Assembly: GCA_046541715.1 (NCBI GenBank)
Contig: JBKHCS010000001.1
Location: 1-64,000, forward strand
Source of the DNA: CAYPUT01 sp046541715
GTDB lineage: Bacteria > Spirochaetota > Spirochaetia > DSM-27196 > PWMO01
Reading direction: 5' to 3'
Length of the DNA stretch: 64,000 nt
Shown in pieces: positions 19,164-27,577 of the stretch; position 1 is the first letter of the stretch, and each line of letters begins with the position of its first letter. The position numbers and the translations under genes were made by a program. Under the pieces are notes generated by a model. It saw nothing but the letters and a program-made list of their open reading frames with translations, ran no database searches and was not told where the DNA came from.

Positions 19164-20104
19164 CAGCGGCTCCCGGCTTCGGGCTGGCCTTTGCTGCGGG
19201 GCTCCTCTCGTTCCTCTCACCGTGCATCCTCCCGTTGATTCCCTCCTACCTTTCGTACATCGGGGGTGCGAGTCTCGCGGAACTTCAACAGAGCCTCCCC
19301 CGGCGCTCGGAAACCGTCGGCCGGACGCTCCTCTTCGTTCTCGGGTTCTCCGTGGTCTTCGTCGTCCTCGGGCTGTTGGCCGGAACCTCAGGCTTCCTGA
19401 TCGGTGGGACCAGCCGGATTATCGGCCTGGTCGCCGGGGGCATCGTGGTTCTTCTCGGTCTGAACATTATCTTCGATTTTTGGAAGACCTTGAACATCGA
19501 GCGTAAGTTCCACTTCTCATCGAAGCCCCGGGGCTACGCCGGCTCCGTCGCCATCGGGATGGCCTTCGGCGCCGGGTGGACCCCCTGCATCGGGCCGATA
19601 CTCGCCGGAATCCTCTTTCTGGCGGGCCGGTCGGGAAACGCCGCCACCGGAACCGCCCTGCTCTTGGTCTACTCCCTGGGCCTTGGGGTCCCCTTTCTGA
19701 TCGCCGGAGCCTTCTTCCCGCAGTTTCTCAAGGCACTCTCAGGGCTCAAACGCCACCTGGAGACCATTCGTATCGTGAGCGGAGCCTTTCTTGTCGGGAT
19801 AGGGCTCCTTATCGCCTTCGGGCGGCTCCAACGCTTTAACGCCGTCGTCCTGCAGTGGGGAGCCGCGGTCCACCGTTGGGAAGCCGCCGCACCGGAACAA
19901 GCGCGCCTGGTCTTCACCATCGCCTTTGCCGTTCTCGGCGTCCTGCCGCTATTGATTTGGGGACTCCGGTCGAAGAACAACGGCTGGAGCGTCCCGCGTC
20001 TTGCAATTTTTTGCGTCTTCGGGGTGCTCGCCCTGCTCCAGGGAATCGGCGTTCTGAGCCTACCGAGCCTTATCGGCTCCTGGCTGACCTTCCAGGGAAT
20101 CTGA
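19160..20104 (+). CDS. ccdA: CcdA-type thiol-disulfide transporter
   Basis: 314-residue polytopic membrane protein of the DsbD/CcdA family that passes electrons from cytoplasmic thioredoxin to the periplasm. The two redox cysteines lie in LSFLSPCILPLIPSY and GAGWTPCIGPIL, at the expected ends of helices 1 and 4. It is longer than minimal CcdA (~230 residues), with about 70 extra residues at the C-terminus that add hydrophobic segments. It is coupled by ATGA to the TlpA-like thioredoxin. Its TGA abuts the accA stop on the other strand with no base between (TGATCA). No cytochrome c genes are adjacent. Confidence 0.92.
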   Translation: MTAAPGFGLAFAAGLLSFLSPCILPLIPSYLSYIGGASLAELQQSLPRRSETVGRTLLFVLGFSVVFVVLGLLAGTSGFLIGGTSRIIGLVAGGIVVLLGLNIIFDFWKTLNIERKFHFSSKPRGYAGSVAIGMAFGAGWTPCIGPILAGILFLAGRSGNAATGTALLLVYSLGLGVPFLIAGAFFPQFLKALSGLKRHLETIRIVSGAFLVGIGLLIAFGRLQRFNAVVLQWGAAVHRWEAAAPEQARLVFTIAFAVLGVLPLLIWGLRSKNNGWSVPRLAIFCVFGVLALLQGIGVLSLPSLIGSWLTFQGI

Positions 20105-21067
20105 TCAGGAAATCGGACGCCCGAAGAGCCCTCGTTTCTTCGGAGGCGCCCGGTGGGCACTGAAGGCGAGAATGCGCTGGGAGCGCTCCCGGAGTAACAC
20201 GTCGATGGGCTTCGACCCAAGCTCCCTGAGGGTCTCGGCCAACTGAATCCGCACCCGGCCGGCCGTATACGCCGGGTCGGTGTGGGCCCCCCCGGGAGGC
20301 TCCGGGATAATGCCGTCGATCAATTTGAAGCTCAACAAATCCGGAGCCGTCAATCGCATGAGGGTGGCCGCCTCCTTTGCCTTCGACGCATCCCGGAGCA
20401 GAATGGAGGCAAACCCTTCCGGCGAGATAACCGAATAGATCGAGTTCTCCATCATGTAGACCCGGTCTCCGACGCCGATACCGAGGGCTCCCCCGCTGCC
20501 ACCCTCCCCGATGACAATACAGACGATCGGAGTTCGTAGAACGGAGAAATCTCGCAAGTTCTCGGCGATCGCCTGGGCGACACCCCGCTCCTCGGATGCC
20601 AGTCCCGGGTAGGCGCCGGGGGTATCGATAAACGAGACGATGGGTCGGCGAAACTTTTCCGCCTGTTTCGCCAGCCGGAGGGCCTTTCGGTAGCCTTCGG
20701 GATGCCCCATCCCGTAGTTGCGACTCAGGTTCTCCTTCATCGTCCGCCCCTTCTGATGCCCCAGAATGGTAACGTACCGGCCTTCGATAGACGCCACGCC
20801 GCCGATAAGCGCCTGGTCGTCGCCGTAGGCCCGGTCACCATGAAGCTCGCAGAATCGGTCGGTAATTGAAGAGATGTAATCGAGGGTCGTCGGCCGCTTG
20901 GGGTGCCGGGCAGTTTGAACCCGGTGCCACGCTTCCGGGAGCTCCTCCTGACCTTCGCTCTTTAGGCGGGCGGTAAGACGGGAGATCTCCGACTCGAGCT
21001 CCGGGCGCTCCGACGCCGCGAGTCGCCGCAGCTCTTCTATCTTTCGTTCCAGCTCGGATGCGCTCAT
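20105..21067 (-). CDS. accA: Acetyl-CoA carboxylase carboxyltransferase, alpha subunit
   Basis: 320 residues, normal length. With AccD it transfers the carboxyl group from biotin to acetyl-CoA to form malonyl-CoA. Signature segments are HRVQTARHPKRPTTLDYI, FCELHGDRAYGDDQALIGG and GEGGSGGALGIGVGD. The start overlaps the accD stop (ATGA). It is the last gene of the accBCDA operon. Confidence 0.97.
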   Translation of the reverse strand: MSASELERKIEELRRLAASERPELESEISRLTARLKSEGQEELPEAWHRVQTARHPKRPTTLDYISSITDRFCELHGDRAYGDDQALIGGVASIEGRYVTILGHQKGRTMKENLSRNYGMGHPEGYRKALRLAKQAEKFRRPIVSFIDTPGAYPGLASEERGVAQAIAENLRDFSVLRTPIVCIVIGEGGSGGALGIGVGDRVYMMENSIYSVISPEGFASILLRDASKAKEAATLMRLTAPDLLSFKLIDGIIPEPPGGAHTDPAYTAGRVRIQLAETLRELGSKPIDVLLRERSQRILAFSAHRAPPKKRGLFGRPIS

Positions 21068-21924
21068 CGGGTCCCCCCTTTCGAAGAATCGATAAGAAAG
21101 CCGATAGTCGAGCGCAGCTCCCCCCGGGGGACAACCATATCGACAAAGCCCTTCTCCACCAGGAACTCCGCCCGCTGAAAGCCCGGAGGGAGCTTTTGCT
21201 TGATGGTCCCCTCGATAACCCTGGGACCGGCAAAACCGATAAGCGCACCCGGCTCGGCGATAATCACGTCCCCGAGCATCGCAAAAGAGGCGGTTACCCC
21301 TCCGGTCGTCGGATCGGTAAGCACCAGAATCAGAAGCTGCCGGGCGGCGTCGAGCTGCGCCGCGGCGTGGGAGGTCTTAGCCATCTGCATCAACGAGAAG
21401 ATGCCCTCCTGCATCCTCGCTCCCCCGGAGGCGGTAAAGAGGACGACCGGGAGCTTACGCCGGGCGCCTTCGAGCATCAGCCGGGCAACTCGTTCGCCGA
21501 CCACCGACCCCATGCTCCCGCCGAGAAATTGAAAGGACATAACACCCACGAGGACGTCCCTACCTTCGAGGGAGATAAGCCCCGTGGAAACGGCCTCGTC
21601 GAGCTGGCTCGCCTGCCGGGTCGAGACGATCTTCTCGTCGTACCCCGGAAAGTCGAGGGGATTCGTAACCTCGACGTCGATCCCCGTCTCCTCGAACCGG
21701 CCGCCGTCGGCAAAGAAGCTCAGCCGCTCGATGGCGGAGATACGAAAATGATGTCCGCAGTGGGGACAGACGAAGAGGCTCCGTCGAAGCTCTTCCATTT
21801 CGACGGGCTCCTGGCATGCGGGGCACGCGTGACGATGGCTCACGTAGAAGCGCTCGTCGAGCTCGCCGATATCGGAGTGTCGAGTCTTGGTGCCGAGGAG
21901 CCGTTTGAGAATGCGGGGTGCCAT
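21064..21924 (-). CDS. accD: Acetyl-CoA carboxylase carboxyltransferase, beta subunit
   Basis: 286 residues from ATG 21924, which has AAGGAG upstream and lies 2 bp after the accC stop; the frame is open much further upstream but that is antisense or overlapping noise. The N-terminal four-cysteine zinc ribbon is CPACQEPVEM ... CPHCGHHF. The crotonase-fold core includes TASGGARMQEGIFSLMQMAK and LTDPTTGGVTASFAMLGD. It pairs with AccA, encoded immediately downstream. Confidence 0.97.
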   Translation of the reverse strand: MAPRILKRLLGTKTRHSDIGELDERFYVSHRHACPACQEPVEMEELRRSLFVCPHCGHHFRISAIERLSFFADGGRFEETGIDVEVTNPLDFPGYDEKIVSTRQASQLDEAVSTGLISLEGRDVLVGVMSFQFLGGSMGSVVGERVARLMLEGARRKLPVVLFTASGGARMQEGIFSLMQMAKTSHAAAQLDAARQLLILVLTDPTTGGVTASFAMLGDVIIAEPGALIGFAGPRVIEGTIKQKLPPGFQRAEFLVEKGFVDMVVPRGELRSTIGFLIDSSKGGTR

Positions 21925-21926
21925 CG

Positions 21927-23249
21927 CTACTGCTCCTTTGCTTGATGTCGTTCGAAGAATCCGGTGCCGAACTTTCCGGAGAGAAACTCCGGATCCGCGA
22001 GGATCGCCTTCTGGGTTTCCAGATTGGTCGTGATTCCCTCGATCTGCGTCTCCTCGAGGGCCCGGGCCATCCGCCGGAGACCCGCCCGGCGGTTCTCCGC
22101 CCAACAGACAATCTTGGCGACCAGCGAATCGTAGTAAGGAGGAACCGTAGCCCCTAACGCCAGATAGCTGTCCACGCGAACCCCGGGGCCCGCCGGAAAC
22201 GAGAGGGCGGTGACGGTTCCCGAAGTCGCGGCGTTGATCCGGCACTCCAACGCGTAGCCCTTGATCTCGATATCCTGTTGGCGGTAGCCGAGCTTCTGTC
22301 CTGAGGCGATCCGAATCTGGTCCTGGATAATGTCGACTCCGGAGACCAGTTCGGTAACCGGATGCTCGACCTGGACCCGGGCGTTCACCTCGATAAAGTA
22401 GAAGCGACCGTCCTGAAAGAGGAACTCCACCGTCCCGGCGCCTCGGTAGCCGAGCTCGCCGAAGAGACGCCGGCCGGCTTCCCCCATGTCGTGCCGAACG
22501 AGGTCGTCGACCCCGGGGGACGGCGACTCTTCGATAAGCTTCTGGTGCTTCTGCTGGACCGAGCAATCCCGCTCTCCGAGGTGAATAACCGTCCCGTGGC
22601 TGTCCGCGAGTAACTGGACCTCCACGTGCCGGGGATTCTCGAGATAGCGCTCGACGTACACCCGGCCGTCACCGAAGGCCTTCTCGGCCTCGCTCCGGGC
22701 CAACCGGACCGACCCGACCAGGTCCTTGGCGTCCCGGACCACCCGCATGCCCTTCCCACCGCCTCCGGCGGCGGCCTTTACGATAAGGGGAAACCCGAGC
22801 TCGTCGGCTATCTTTGCCACTGCCTCGGGGGTTTCCGGCGGATCCGCGGACCCCGGAACCGTCGGAACGTCGTACTTGACGGCCATCCGCTTGGCCTGCG
22901 TCTTGTCCCCGAGCATGGAAATGGTTTCCGGAAGGGGGCCGACGAAGATAAGTCCCGCGTCGATGACCTTCCGGGCGAATGCCGCGTTCTCTGCGAGAAA
23001 CCCGACTCCCGGATGGATCGCGTCACATTTCTTGAGCACCGCCGCCGAAATTATCGCATCCTGATTCAGATAACTCTGGGAAGCCGGGGGAGGACCGATA
23101 CAGACACCCTCGTCGGCCATGGAAACCGAAAGGCTTCCAGCGTCGGCCTGGGAATAGGCGACGACCGACCGGATACCGAGCTCCCGGCAGGCGCGGACAA
23201 TCCGGACCGCTATCTCCCCTCGATTCGCGATGAGGAGGGAGCCGATCAC
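21927..23249 (-). CDS. accC: Biotin carboxylase subunit of acetyl-CoA carboxylase
   Basis: 440 residues. ATP-dependent carboxylation of the biotin on AccB. Landmarks: LIANRGEIAVRIVRAC at the start, IHPGVGFLAENAAFA, the ATP-grasp glycine loop KAAAGGGGKGMR, the biotin-binding HLGERDCSVQQKHQKLIEE, and FIEVNARVQVEHPVTE. The GTG start overlaps the accB stop as GTGA. Confidence 0.97.
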   Translation of the reverse strand: MIGSLLIANRGEIAVRIVRACRELGIRSVVAYSQADAGSLSVSMADEGVCIGPPPASQSYLNQDAIISAAVLKKCDAIHPGVGFLAENAAFARKVIDAGLIFVGPLPETISMLGDKTQAKRMAVKYDVPTVPGSADPPETPEAVAKIADELGFPLIVKAAAGGGGKGMRVVRDAKDLVGSVRLARSEAEKAFGDGRVYVERYLENPRHVEVQLLADSHGTVIHLGERDCSVQQKHQKLIEESPSPGVDDLVRHDMGEAGRRLFGELGYRGAGTVEFLFQDGRFYFIEVNARVQVEHPVTELVSGVDIIQDQIRIASGQKLGYRQQDIEIKGYALECRINAATSGTVTALSFPAGPGVRVDSYLALGATVPPYYDSLVAKIVCWAENRRAGLRRMARALEETQIEGITTNLETQKAILADPEFLSGKFGTGFFERHQAKEQ

Positions 23250-23722
23250 CTTCGCCGTACCTCGAGGAGCGGGGTTCCGTACTCCACCATCTGCCCGTTT
23301 TCTACGAGGATCGTCACGACTTCAAGGTCGAACTCCGCCTGAAGCTCGTTCATCACCTTCATGGCCTCGAGAATACAGAGGGGACCCCCGGCGGCAACTT
23401 CGGTGCCCTCTTCGACGAAGGGGGGCGCATCCGGCGACGGGGATCGGTAGAAAGTCCCGACGATGGGCGATAGGACCTGCTCAAGGTCTCCGGGCCCCGA
23501 CTCCAGAATCGCGCTCTCGGCCTCGGCGACGGCGCTCGAAGCGGGGGCACCCCCGGCAGCGTTAACGGTGGGGGAAACGAAGGGCTCCCCAGGGTCCCTG
23601 GCCGGAGCGGTGGGACCTCCCCGGCGGAGGACGAGCTGCTCCTCGCCGTTCTTGTATCGAAACTCTGAGAGGGTGCTTTCTTCGAAGGCGTCCATCAGCT
23701 CACGTATATCTTTTGTTTCCAT
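23246..23722 (-). CDS. accB: Biotin carboxyl carrier protein
   Basis: 158 residues. A short N-terminal helix-forming segment is followed by a flexible Ala/Pro/Gly-rich linker and the C-terminal biotinyl domain with EAMKVMNE; Lys122 is the expected biotinylation site. The ribosome site TTGGAG precedes the ATG by six bases. It is first in accBCDA. Its leader contains a 25-bp inverted repeat (23739-23763), and its -10 box overlaps that of the divergent fabZ promoter. Confidence 0.96.
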   Translation of the reverse strand: METKDIRELMDAFEESTLSEFRYKNGEEQLVLRRGGPTAPARDPGEPFVSPTVNAAGGAPASSAVAEAESAILESGPGDLEQVLSPIVGTFYRSPSPDAPPFVEEGTEVAAGGPLCILEAMKVMNELQAEFDLEVVTILVENGQMVEYGTPLLEVRRR

Positions 23723-23738
23723 GGGTACTCCAAAGGCT

Positions 23739-23763
23739 ATTGAAGGAGTAATGCTCCGTCAAT
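23739..23763. promoter_or_regulatory. 25-bp inverted repeat in the accB leader
   Basis: Arms ATTGAAGGAG and CTCCGTCAAT pair at 9 of 10 positions (one A/G mismatch) around the 5-base spacer TAATG. It lies 17-41 bp upstream of the accB start and downstream of the accB -10 box. It could be a repressor operator or an mRNA hairpin. It is not a terminator, since no T tract follows on either strand. Confidence 0.6.
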
Positions 23764-23793
23764 GGACATCTCGGCCGTCGACCGACAAAATGT

Positions 23794-23801
23794 AGTATAA
23801 T
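23794..23801. promoter_or_regulatory. Overlapping divergent -10 boxes (accB and fabZ)
   Basis: The 8-bp sequence AGTATAAT holds a perfect plus-strand TATAAT (23796-23801, toward fabZ) and a minus-strand TATACT (23799-23794, toward accB). Neither has a strong -35 at 16-18 bp, which suggests activator dependence or another contact. The two transcripts would be mutually exclusive on one DNA molecule. Confidence 0.5.
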
Positions 23802-23860
23802 GATGGAACATCCTTCGGAACACCTTTCGAAGTCAAAACCACACATTAGGATGGAGTAGT

Positions 23861-24289
23861 ATGAAAGACGTAAAGCAGCTATTACCGCACCGGGATCCCT
23901 TTTTGTATATCGATAGGATCGAAACCGCGACGGAAGAGAAAATAGTCGGCTACCGCACGTATAAGGATACGGAGTACTTCTTCGCGGGACATTTTCCCGA
24001 GTATCCCGTCGTGCCGGGAGTGATTCTCGTGGAGACGATGGCTCAGTGCGGCGGGGCAGGCATCAAGGCCCTCGACAAGATCGGCGATGCGCTTTTCTTT
24101 CTCGCGGCGGTCGAGAAGGCAAAGTTTCGACGACAGGTTCGGCCGAACGAGGAGGTGCGCTTGGAAATCGAGAACCTCCGGATTAGTGCTAGGATGATCA
24201 AGCAGGCCGGAAAGGCCCTCGTAGGAGACGAAGTGGCTGCCGAGGCAGAATGGCTCTGCCTCGTCGGCGAAGCCCCGGCGGAGAAATAG
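23861..24289 (+). CDS. fabZ: 3-hydroxyacyl-ACP dehydratase FabZ
   Basis: 142 residues, a single hot-dog domain. It dehydrates beta-hydroxyacyl-ACP in fatty-acid elongation. It opens with LLPHRDPFLYIDRI; the catalytic dyad is His in AGHFPEYPVVPGV and Glu in ILVETMAQ. GGAG lies five bases before the ATG. Facing accBCDA across a shared promoter region places malonyl-CoA supply and chain elongation under possibly common control. The 59-bp leader includes an imperfect CTTCG...CGAAG inverted repeat. Confidence 0.95.
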   Translation: MKDVKQLLPHRDPFLYIDRIETATEEKIVGYRTYKDTEYFFAGHFPEYPVVPGVILVETMAQCGGAGIKALDKIGDALFFLAAVEKAKFRRQVRPNEEVRLEIENLRISARMIKQAGKALVGDEVAAEAEWLCLVGEAPAEK

Positions 24290-24310
24290 CGGAATCAAGG
24301 AAGAACAGGC

Positions 24311-26221
24311 GTGGCAAAACAGAATGGAATCACCGAGTCGGTCCCGCAGCGCGTAAAGAGCAGGGTCGACTCCTACCCCGGGGCGATCGCCCAGTACTAC
24401 AAGGACGCTCAGGGGACCTATCGAACCAAGAGCTACGAAGCGTTGTGGTCCGAGGCGGAGGCCTTGGGAAGCGCCTTTCTCGAGGCCGGCGTCGGGCGGG
24501 GAGATCACGTGGGCATTATCGCCGATAACCGCCACGAGTGGCTGGTCACCGACCTGGCCCTCCTCTCTATCGGCGCCATAGACGTACCCCGGGGAACCGA
24601 CGCGACCGGCGATGAGGTAACCTACATTCTCGGTCATGCGGATTGCCGTCTCGTTGTAACGGAAGGCCCCTCCCAAGCGGAGTTGCTTCTTGCCCGGAAG
24701 AGCGATCTCCCGAAAATGGAGACGCTGCTTCTCTACGACAGCACTGCGGCGATTCGAAAGAAGATCGAAAAGGCCGGACTCGTCCATTGGGAGTACAACC
24801 AGCTTCTCGAATCCGGGAACGCCTTACCCAAGGAGTCCTTTCGGAAGGAGCTCGCGGCAGGGACCCCGGACGAGGTCGCGACGCTAATCTATACCTCCGG
24901 AACAACAGGAGAACCGAAGGGCGTCATGCTGACCCACCGGAGCTACATCTTCCAGATGGATCGTATCCACGAGATCTTGCACTTGGACGAGACGGACATC
25001 TTCCTGAGCGTTCTCCCGATATGGCACTCCTTCGAGCGGGCCGTCGGCTACTTGGTGCTAAACTTCGCCGCGGCCATCGCCTACTCGAAACCGATCGGCC
25101 AGGTGATGCTCGAGGACATGGCAAAGGTCCGGCCCACCTGGATGACATCGGTTCCCCGAATCTGGGAAGGTGTTCGGGCGGCGGTCTACCGAAACGCCCG
25201 GAAGGAAAGCGCCGTAAAGCAGGCTATGTTCCACTTCTTCGTCGGAGTCGGTGAGAGCCACGCCCACTTCAGCAACATGATGCTCGGGCGCCTCCCGGCC
25301 TTCCGGCGACGGTACCGGGCCCTCGATATCGGCATGAGCCTGATACCGCTGATTGTTCTGACCCCCTTCAAGCTGTTGGGAAGCCTCCTGGTGTTCAGCA
25401 AGCTCCGGGCGCGTCTCGGCGGGCGCTTCGTCGCCGGGGTGTCCGGCGGGGGTGCCCTGCCCGTGTACGTCGACCGTTTCTTTCAGGCCGCCGGGATCAA
25501 GCTCCTCGAGGGCTACGGGTTGACCGAGAGCGGCCCGGTCTTGGCGGTTCGCCTTCAGGATCATCCCGTTTCCGGCACCGTAGGTCCCCTCCTCCCGGAC
25601 GTCGAGCACCGAGTCCTCGACGAATCCGGCACCGCGGTCCCCCCGGGGCATAAGGGCGTTCTCCACGTCCGGAGTGAACAGATCATGGAGGGGTACTACA
25701 AGAAGCCTGAGGCGACCGCCGAGGTCCTCCGAGACGGCTGGCTCAACACCGGGGACCTGGTGGTCTTTACCCACAACGGTGAGTTTACGATTATCGGTCG
25801 CGAGAAGGACACCATCGTTCTGCTCGGCGGGGAAAACGTCGAGCCCGGGCCGATCGAGGAGAGCCTCGTGCAGTCGGACCTGATCGAACAGGCGATGGTG
25901 GTCGGGCAGGATCAGAAGTTTCTCGGTGCTCTTATCGTGCCGAATCGGGAGCGCCTCGAGGAGTTTGCCCGGGAGACCGGGGTCGACTACGTGGAGTACG
26001 AGGAGCTCTTGGAAGAGCAGCCGGTAAACCAGCGGATGCGCGAAGAGATCGAAGGGCTTATCAACGGGAAGAACGGGTTTAAGCTCTACGAGCGGATCTA
26101 TCGGTTCGCGCTTCTGGCGACACCCTTCGAGGTTGGTCGCGAGTTGACGAACACGCTCAAGATTCGGCGGACCGTCGCGGCGCAGATGCACCACCGTAGA
26201 ATCGAAAACCTGTTCAGGTAG
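24311..26221 (+). CDS. Long-chain acyl-CoA synthetase (AMP-forming)
   Basis: 636 residues, the size of bacterial FadD15/FAA1-type enzymes. It activates fatty acids to acyl-CoA through an acyl-adenylate. The P-loop-like A3 motif is YTSGTTGEPKGVMLTH, A5 is EGYGLTESGP, and A7-A8 is GWLNTGDLV followed by FTIIGREKDTIVLLGGENVEPGPIE. The GTG start follows AAGGAAG. It is 21 bp after fabZ and most likely co-transcribed, so it may recycle exogenous or membrane fatty acids. Its TAG stop is in frame with the downstream sfsA reading frame. Confidence 0.93.
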   Translation: MAKQNGITESVPQRVKSRVDSYPGAIAQYYKDAQGTYRTKSYEALWSEAEALGSAFLEAGVGRGDHVGIIADNRHEWLVTDLALLSIGAIDVPRGTDATGDEVTYILGHADCRLVVTEGPSQAELLLARKSDLPKMETLLLYDSTAAIRKKIEKAGLVHWEYNQLLESGNALPKESFRKELAAGTPDEVATLIYTSGTTGEPKGVMLTHRSYIFQMDRIHEILHLDETDIFLSVLPIWHSFERAVGYLVLNFAAAIAYSKPIGQVMLEDMAKVRPTWMTSVPRIWEGVRAAVYRNARKESAVKQAMFHFFVGVGESHAHFSNMMLGRLPAFRRRYRALDIGMSLIPLIVLTPFKLLGSLLVFSKLRARLGGRFVAGVSGGGALPVYVDRFFQAAGIKLLEGYGLTESGPVLAVRLQDHPVSGTVGPLLPDVEHRVLDESGTAVPPGHKGVLHVRSEQIMEGYYKKPEATAEVLRDGWLNTGDLVVFTHNGEFTIIGREKDTIVLLGGENVEPGPIEESLVQSDLIEQAMVVGQDQKFLGALIVPNRERLEEFARETGVDYVEYEELLEEQPVNQRMREEIEGLINGKNGFKLYERIYRFALLATPFEVGRELTNTLKIRRTVAAQMHHRRIENLFR

Positions 26222-26227
26222 AAGCGT

Positions 26228-27163
26228 CTGCGGCTCTTCAGGAACGACCTCGAAGGAGTCTTCCTCCGACGTCCCAACCGGTTCGTAGTCGAGGTTCAAA
26301 CCGCCGAGGGGGTCATCCGGGCCCACTGTGCGAATCCCGGCCGCCTCTCGGAGATTCTCGTTCCCCGGCGCCGGGTTATTCTCGAAGGGCGGCCCCGGGG
26401 AGCTCCCGCCGGCTCCTCGACCCACACTCTTGCCGCGGCCTACTACCGGAAACGGATTGTTCCCCTCCTTCCGTCCCGGGCAAACGCCGTCGCCCGTAAC
26501 CTGCTGATACCCCGCTTGTTTGCAGGGATTACCGACCTCCGTCCGGAAGCGGCCCTCGGAGAAGGGCGTACCGATTTCCGGGTCGACCACGCCGGAGGAC
26601 GGACCTTTCTCGAGGTAAAGTCCTGCAGCCTGGTGGAACATGGGGTGGCTATGTTCCCCGACGCCGTAAGCGACCGGGCCACCCGGCATCTCGGGGCTCT
26701 CGCCGGGGCCGAGGGTCAGGGGATGGTCTTGTTCGTGGTTACCCACGGCCGCCCTGCGCTCTTCTGCCCCAACCTTCACAGCGATCCGCACTTCGCCGAG
26801 GCTCTCGCCGCGTACGCCGGCCGGGTAATCTACCGTGCCGCAACGATCGAAGCAGACGCCGACGGGACGGTCCGCTTGATAGAGGAGATTCCGGTGCTCA
26901 CCTCCCGGGCGTTCCTCGTGCCCCGGGACTGTGGTACTCTCGCGGTGGGTCTCCGGGAGACCTCAGCCCCCGTCGAAGCAAGCTTCTACTGTCCGGGGCT
27001 CCGCCGGGCGCTTCGTCGCGCCGCCGCACCCCCGGCCCGGCGGCGCTACCCTATCTACGGTTCCGAGGATTATTCACAACGGCTCGCCGGGCTCGCACCG
27101 GAGGACCCATTGTTTATAGACGAGGTGCTCCGTCTCCGCCACCGGGGCGCATTGGGTCTCTGA
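26228..27163 (+). CDS. sfsA: SfsA-family protein, apparently with a non-canonical CTG start
   Basis: Sugar fermentation stimulation protein homologue, a predicted nuclease-like/DNA-binding family of uncertain role. The conserved N-terminal SfsA features are encoded from about 26228: LEGVFLRRPNRFVVEV, IRAHCANPGRLSEIL, and THTLAAAYYRKRIVPLLPSRANA (spread over 26250-26500). No ATG, GTG or TTG codon exists in this frame between the synthetase TAG (26219-26221) and TTG 26516, which would delete the conserved first third. CTG 26228, nine bases after AGG, is the best start; read-through of the TAG is the alternative. The core continues through GRTDFRV and FLEVKSCSLV. At ~311 residues it is longer than the usual ~235, with an Arg-rich C-terminal extension. 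Confidence 0.75.
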   Translation: MRLFRNDLEGVFLRRPNRFVVEVQTAEGVIRAHCANPGRLSEILVPRRRVILEGRPRGAPAGSSTHTLAAAYYRKRIVPLLPSRANAVARNLLIPRLFAGITDLRPEAALGEGRTDFRVDHAGGRTFLEVKSCSLVEHGVAMFPDAVSDRATRHLGALAGAEGQGMVLFVVTHGRPALFCPNLHSDPHFAEALAAYAGRVIYRAATIEADADGTVRLIEEIPVLTSRAFLVPRDCGTLAVGLRETSAPVEASFYCPGLRRALRRAAAPPARRRYPIYGSEDYSQRLAGLAPEDPLFIDEVLRLRHRGALGL

Positions 27164-27207
27164 GGTCGAACAGCAGGAGGTCGGCGGTTGGGGCCCCGGT
27201 GTTCGGC

Positions 27208-27237
27208 TTGAGATTACCGGAGTGTTGGAAGTATCTT
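27208..27237 (+). promoter_or_regulatory. Possible promoter of the FliG-like small gene
   Basis: TTGAGA (27208-27213), 18 bp, TATCTT (27232-27237), ending 7 bp before ATG 27245. The AAGGAG directly touching that ATG is too close to act as a ribosome site. Confidence 0.3.
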
Positions 27238-27244
27238 CAAGGAG

Positions 27245-27577
27245 ATGTCACAGTCGCCCTCGGCAACCGTTATCAATCTTGCAAGCCGCCTTCCGGCGGT
27301 TCACGTACACAATACCCTGATGATTATTCCGGACCGGGAGTTGGCCCTCGCCACCCTCTATATGGACGAGTCACAACGACAATCCCTCCTCGCTCATCTC
27401 GGCGCGTCGAAACGGCGCCGCGTCGAGGAGGAGATTGCCCTTCAAGAACGGTTGGAGATTCGTTACGACCACTACCGTAGGGCCCTCGAAGGGGTTCTCG
27501 GGGCCCTCTCGAACCAACAGAGCACCCGCCTCGGCCCGAGTTACCTCCGGCCGACTACCTACCGCCGGTCCGGATAA
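27245..27577 (+). CDS. Small protein with FliG C-domain-like sequence
   Basis: 110 residues. The central part (DRELALATLYMDESQRQSLL, then ASKRRRVEEEIALQERLEI) has the layout of the FliG C-terminal domain, in which a hydrophobic helix is followed by N-S-x-R-like and acidic/basic helices and a final Ala/Leu helix. This is recognition by pattern only, and no FliG middle domain exists here. If real, it would be a single-domain relative of the flagellar switch protein. The 3' end overlaps the convergent SPOR gene by 23 bp. There is no in-frame start upstream of the ATG back to a TGA at 27209. Confidence 0.55.
   Translation: MSQSPSATVINLASRLPAVHVHNTLMIIPDRELALATLYMDESQRQSLLAHLGASKRRRVEEEIALQERLEIRYDHYRRALEGVLGALSNQQSTRLGPSYLRPTTYRRSG

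Noticed and set aside
21925..22566. The accD frame is open up to 22566, which would give a 500-residue protein.
   Set aside because: The extension overlaps accC in another frame and is Arg/Gly-rich nonsense; ATG 21924 has a ribosome site and gives a normal AccD with its zinc ribbon.
25058..26791. 577-codon minus-strand open frame opposite the acyl-CoA synthetase and sfsA.
   Set aside because: Both sense-strand genes have clear conserved motifs; the antisense product is Pro/Glu/Arg-rich without any domain.
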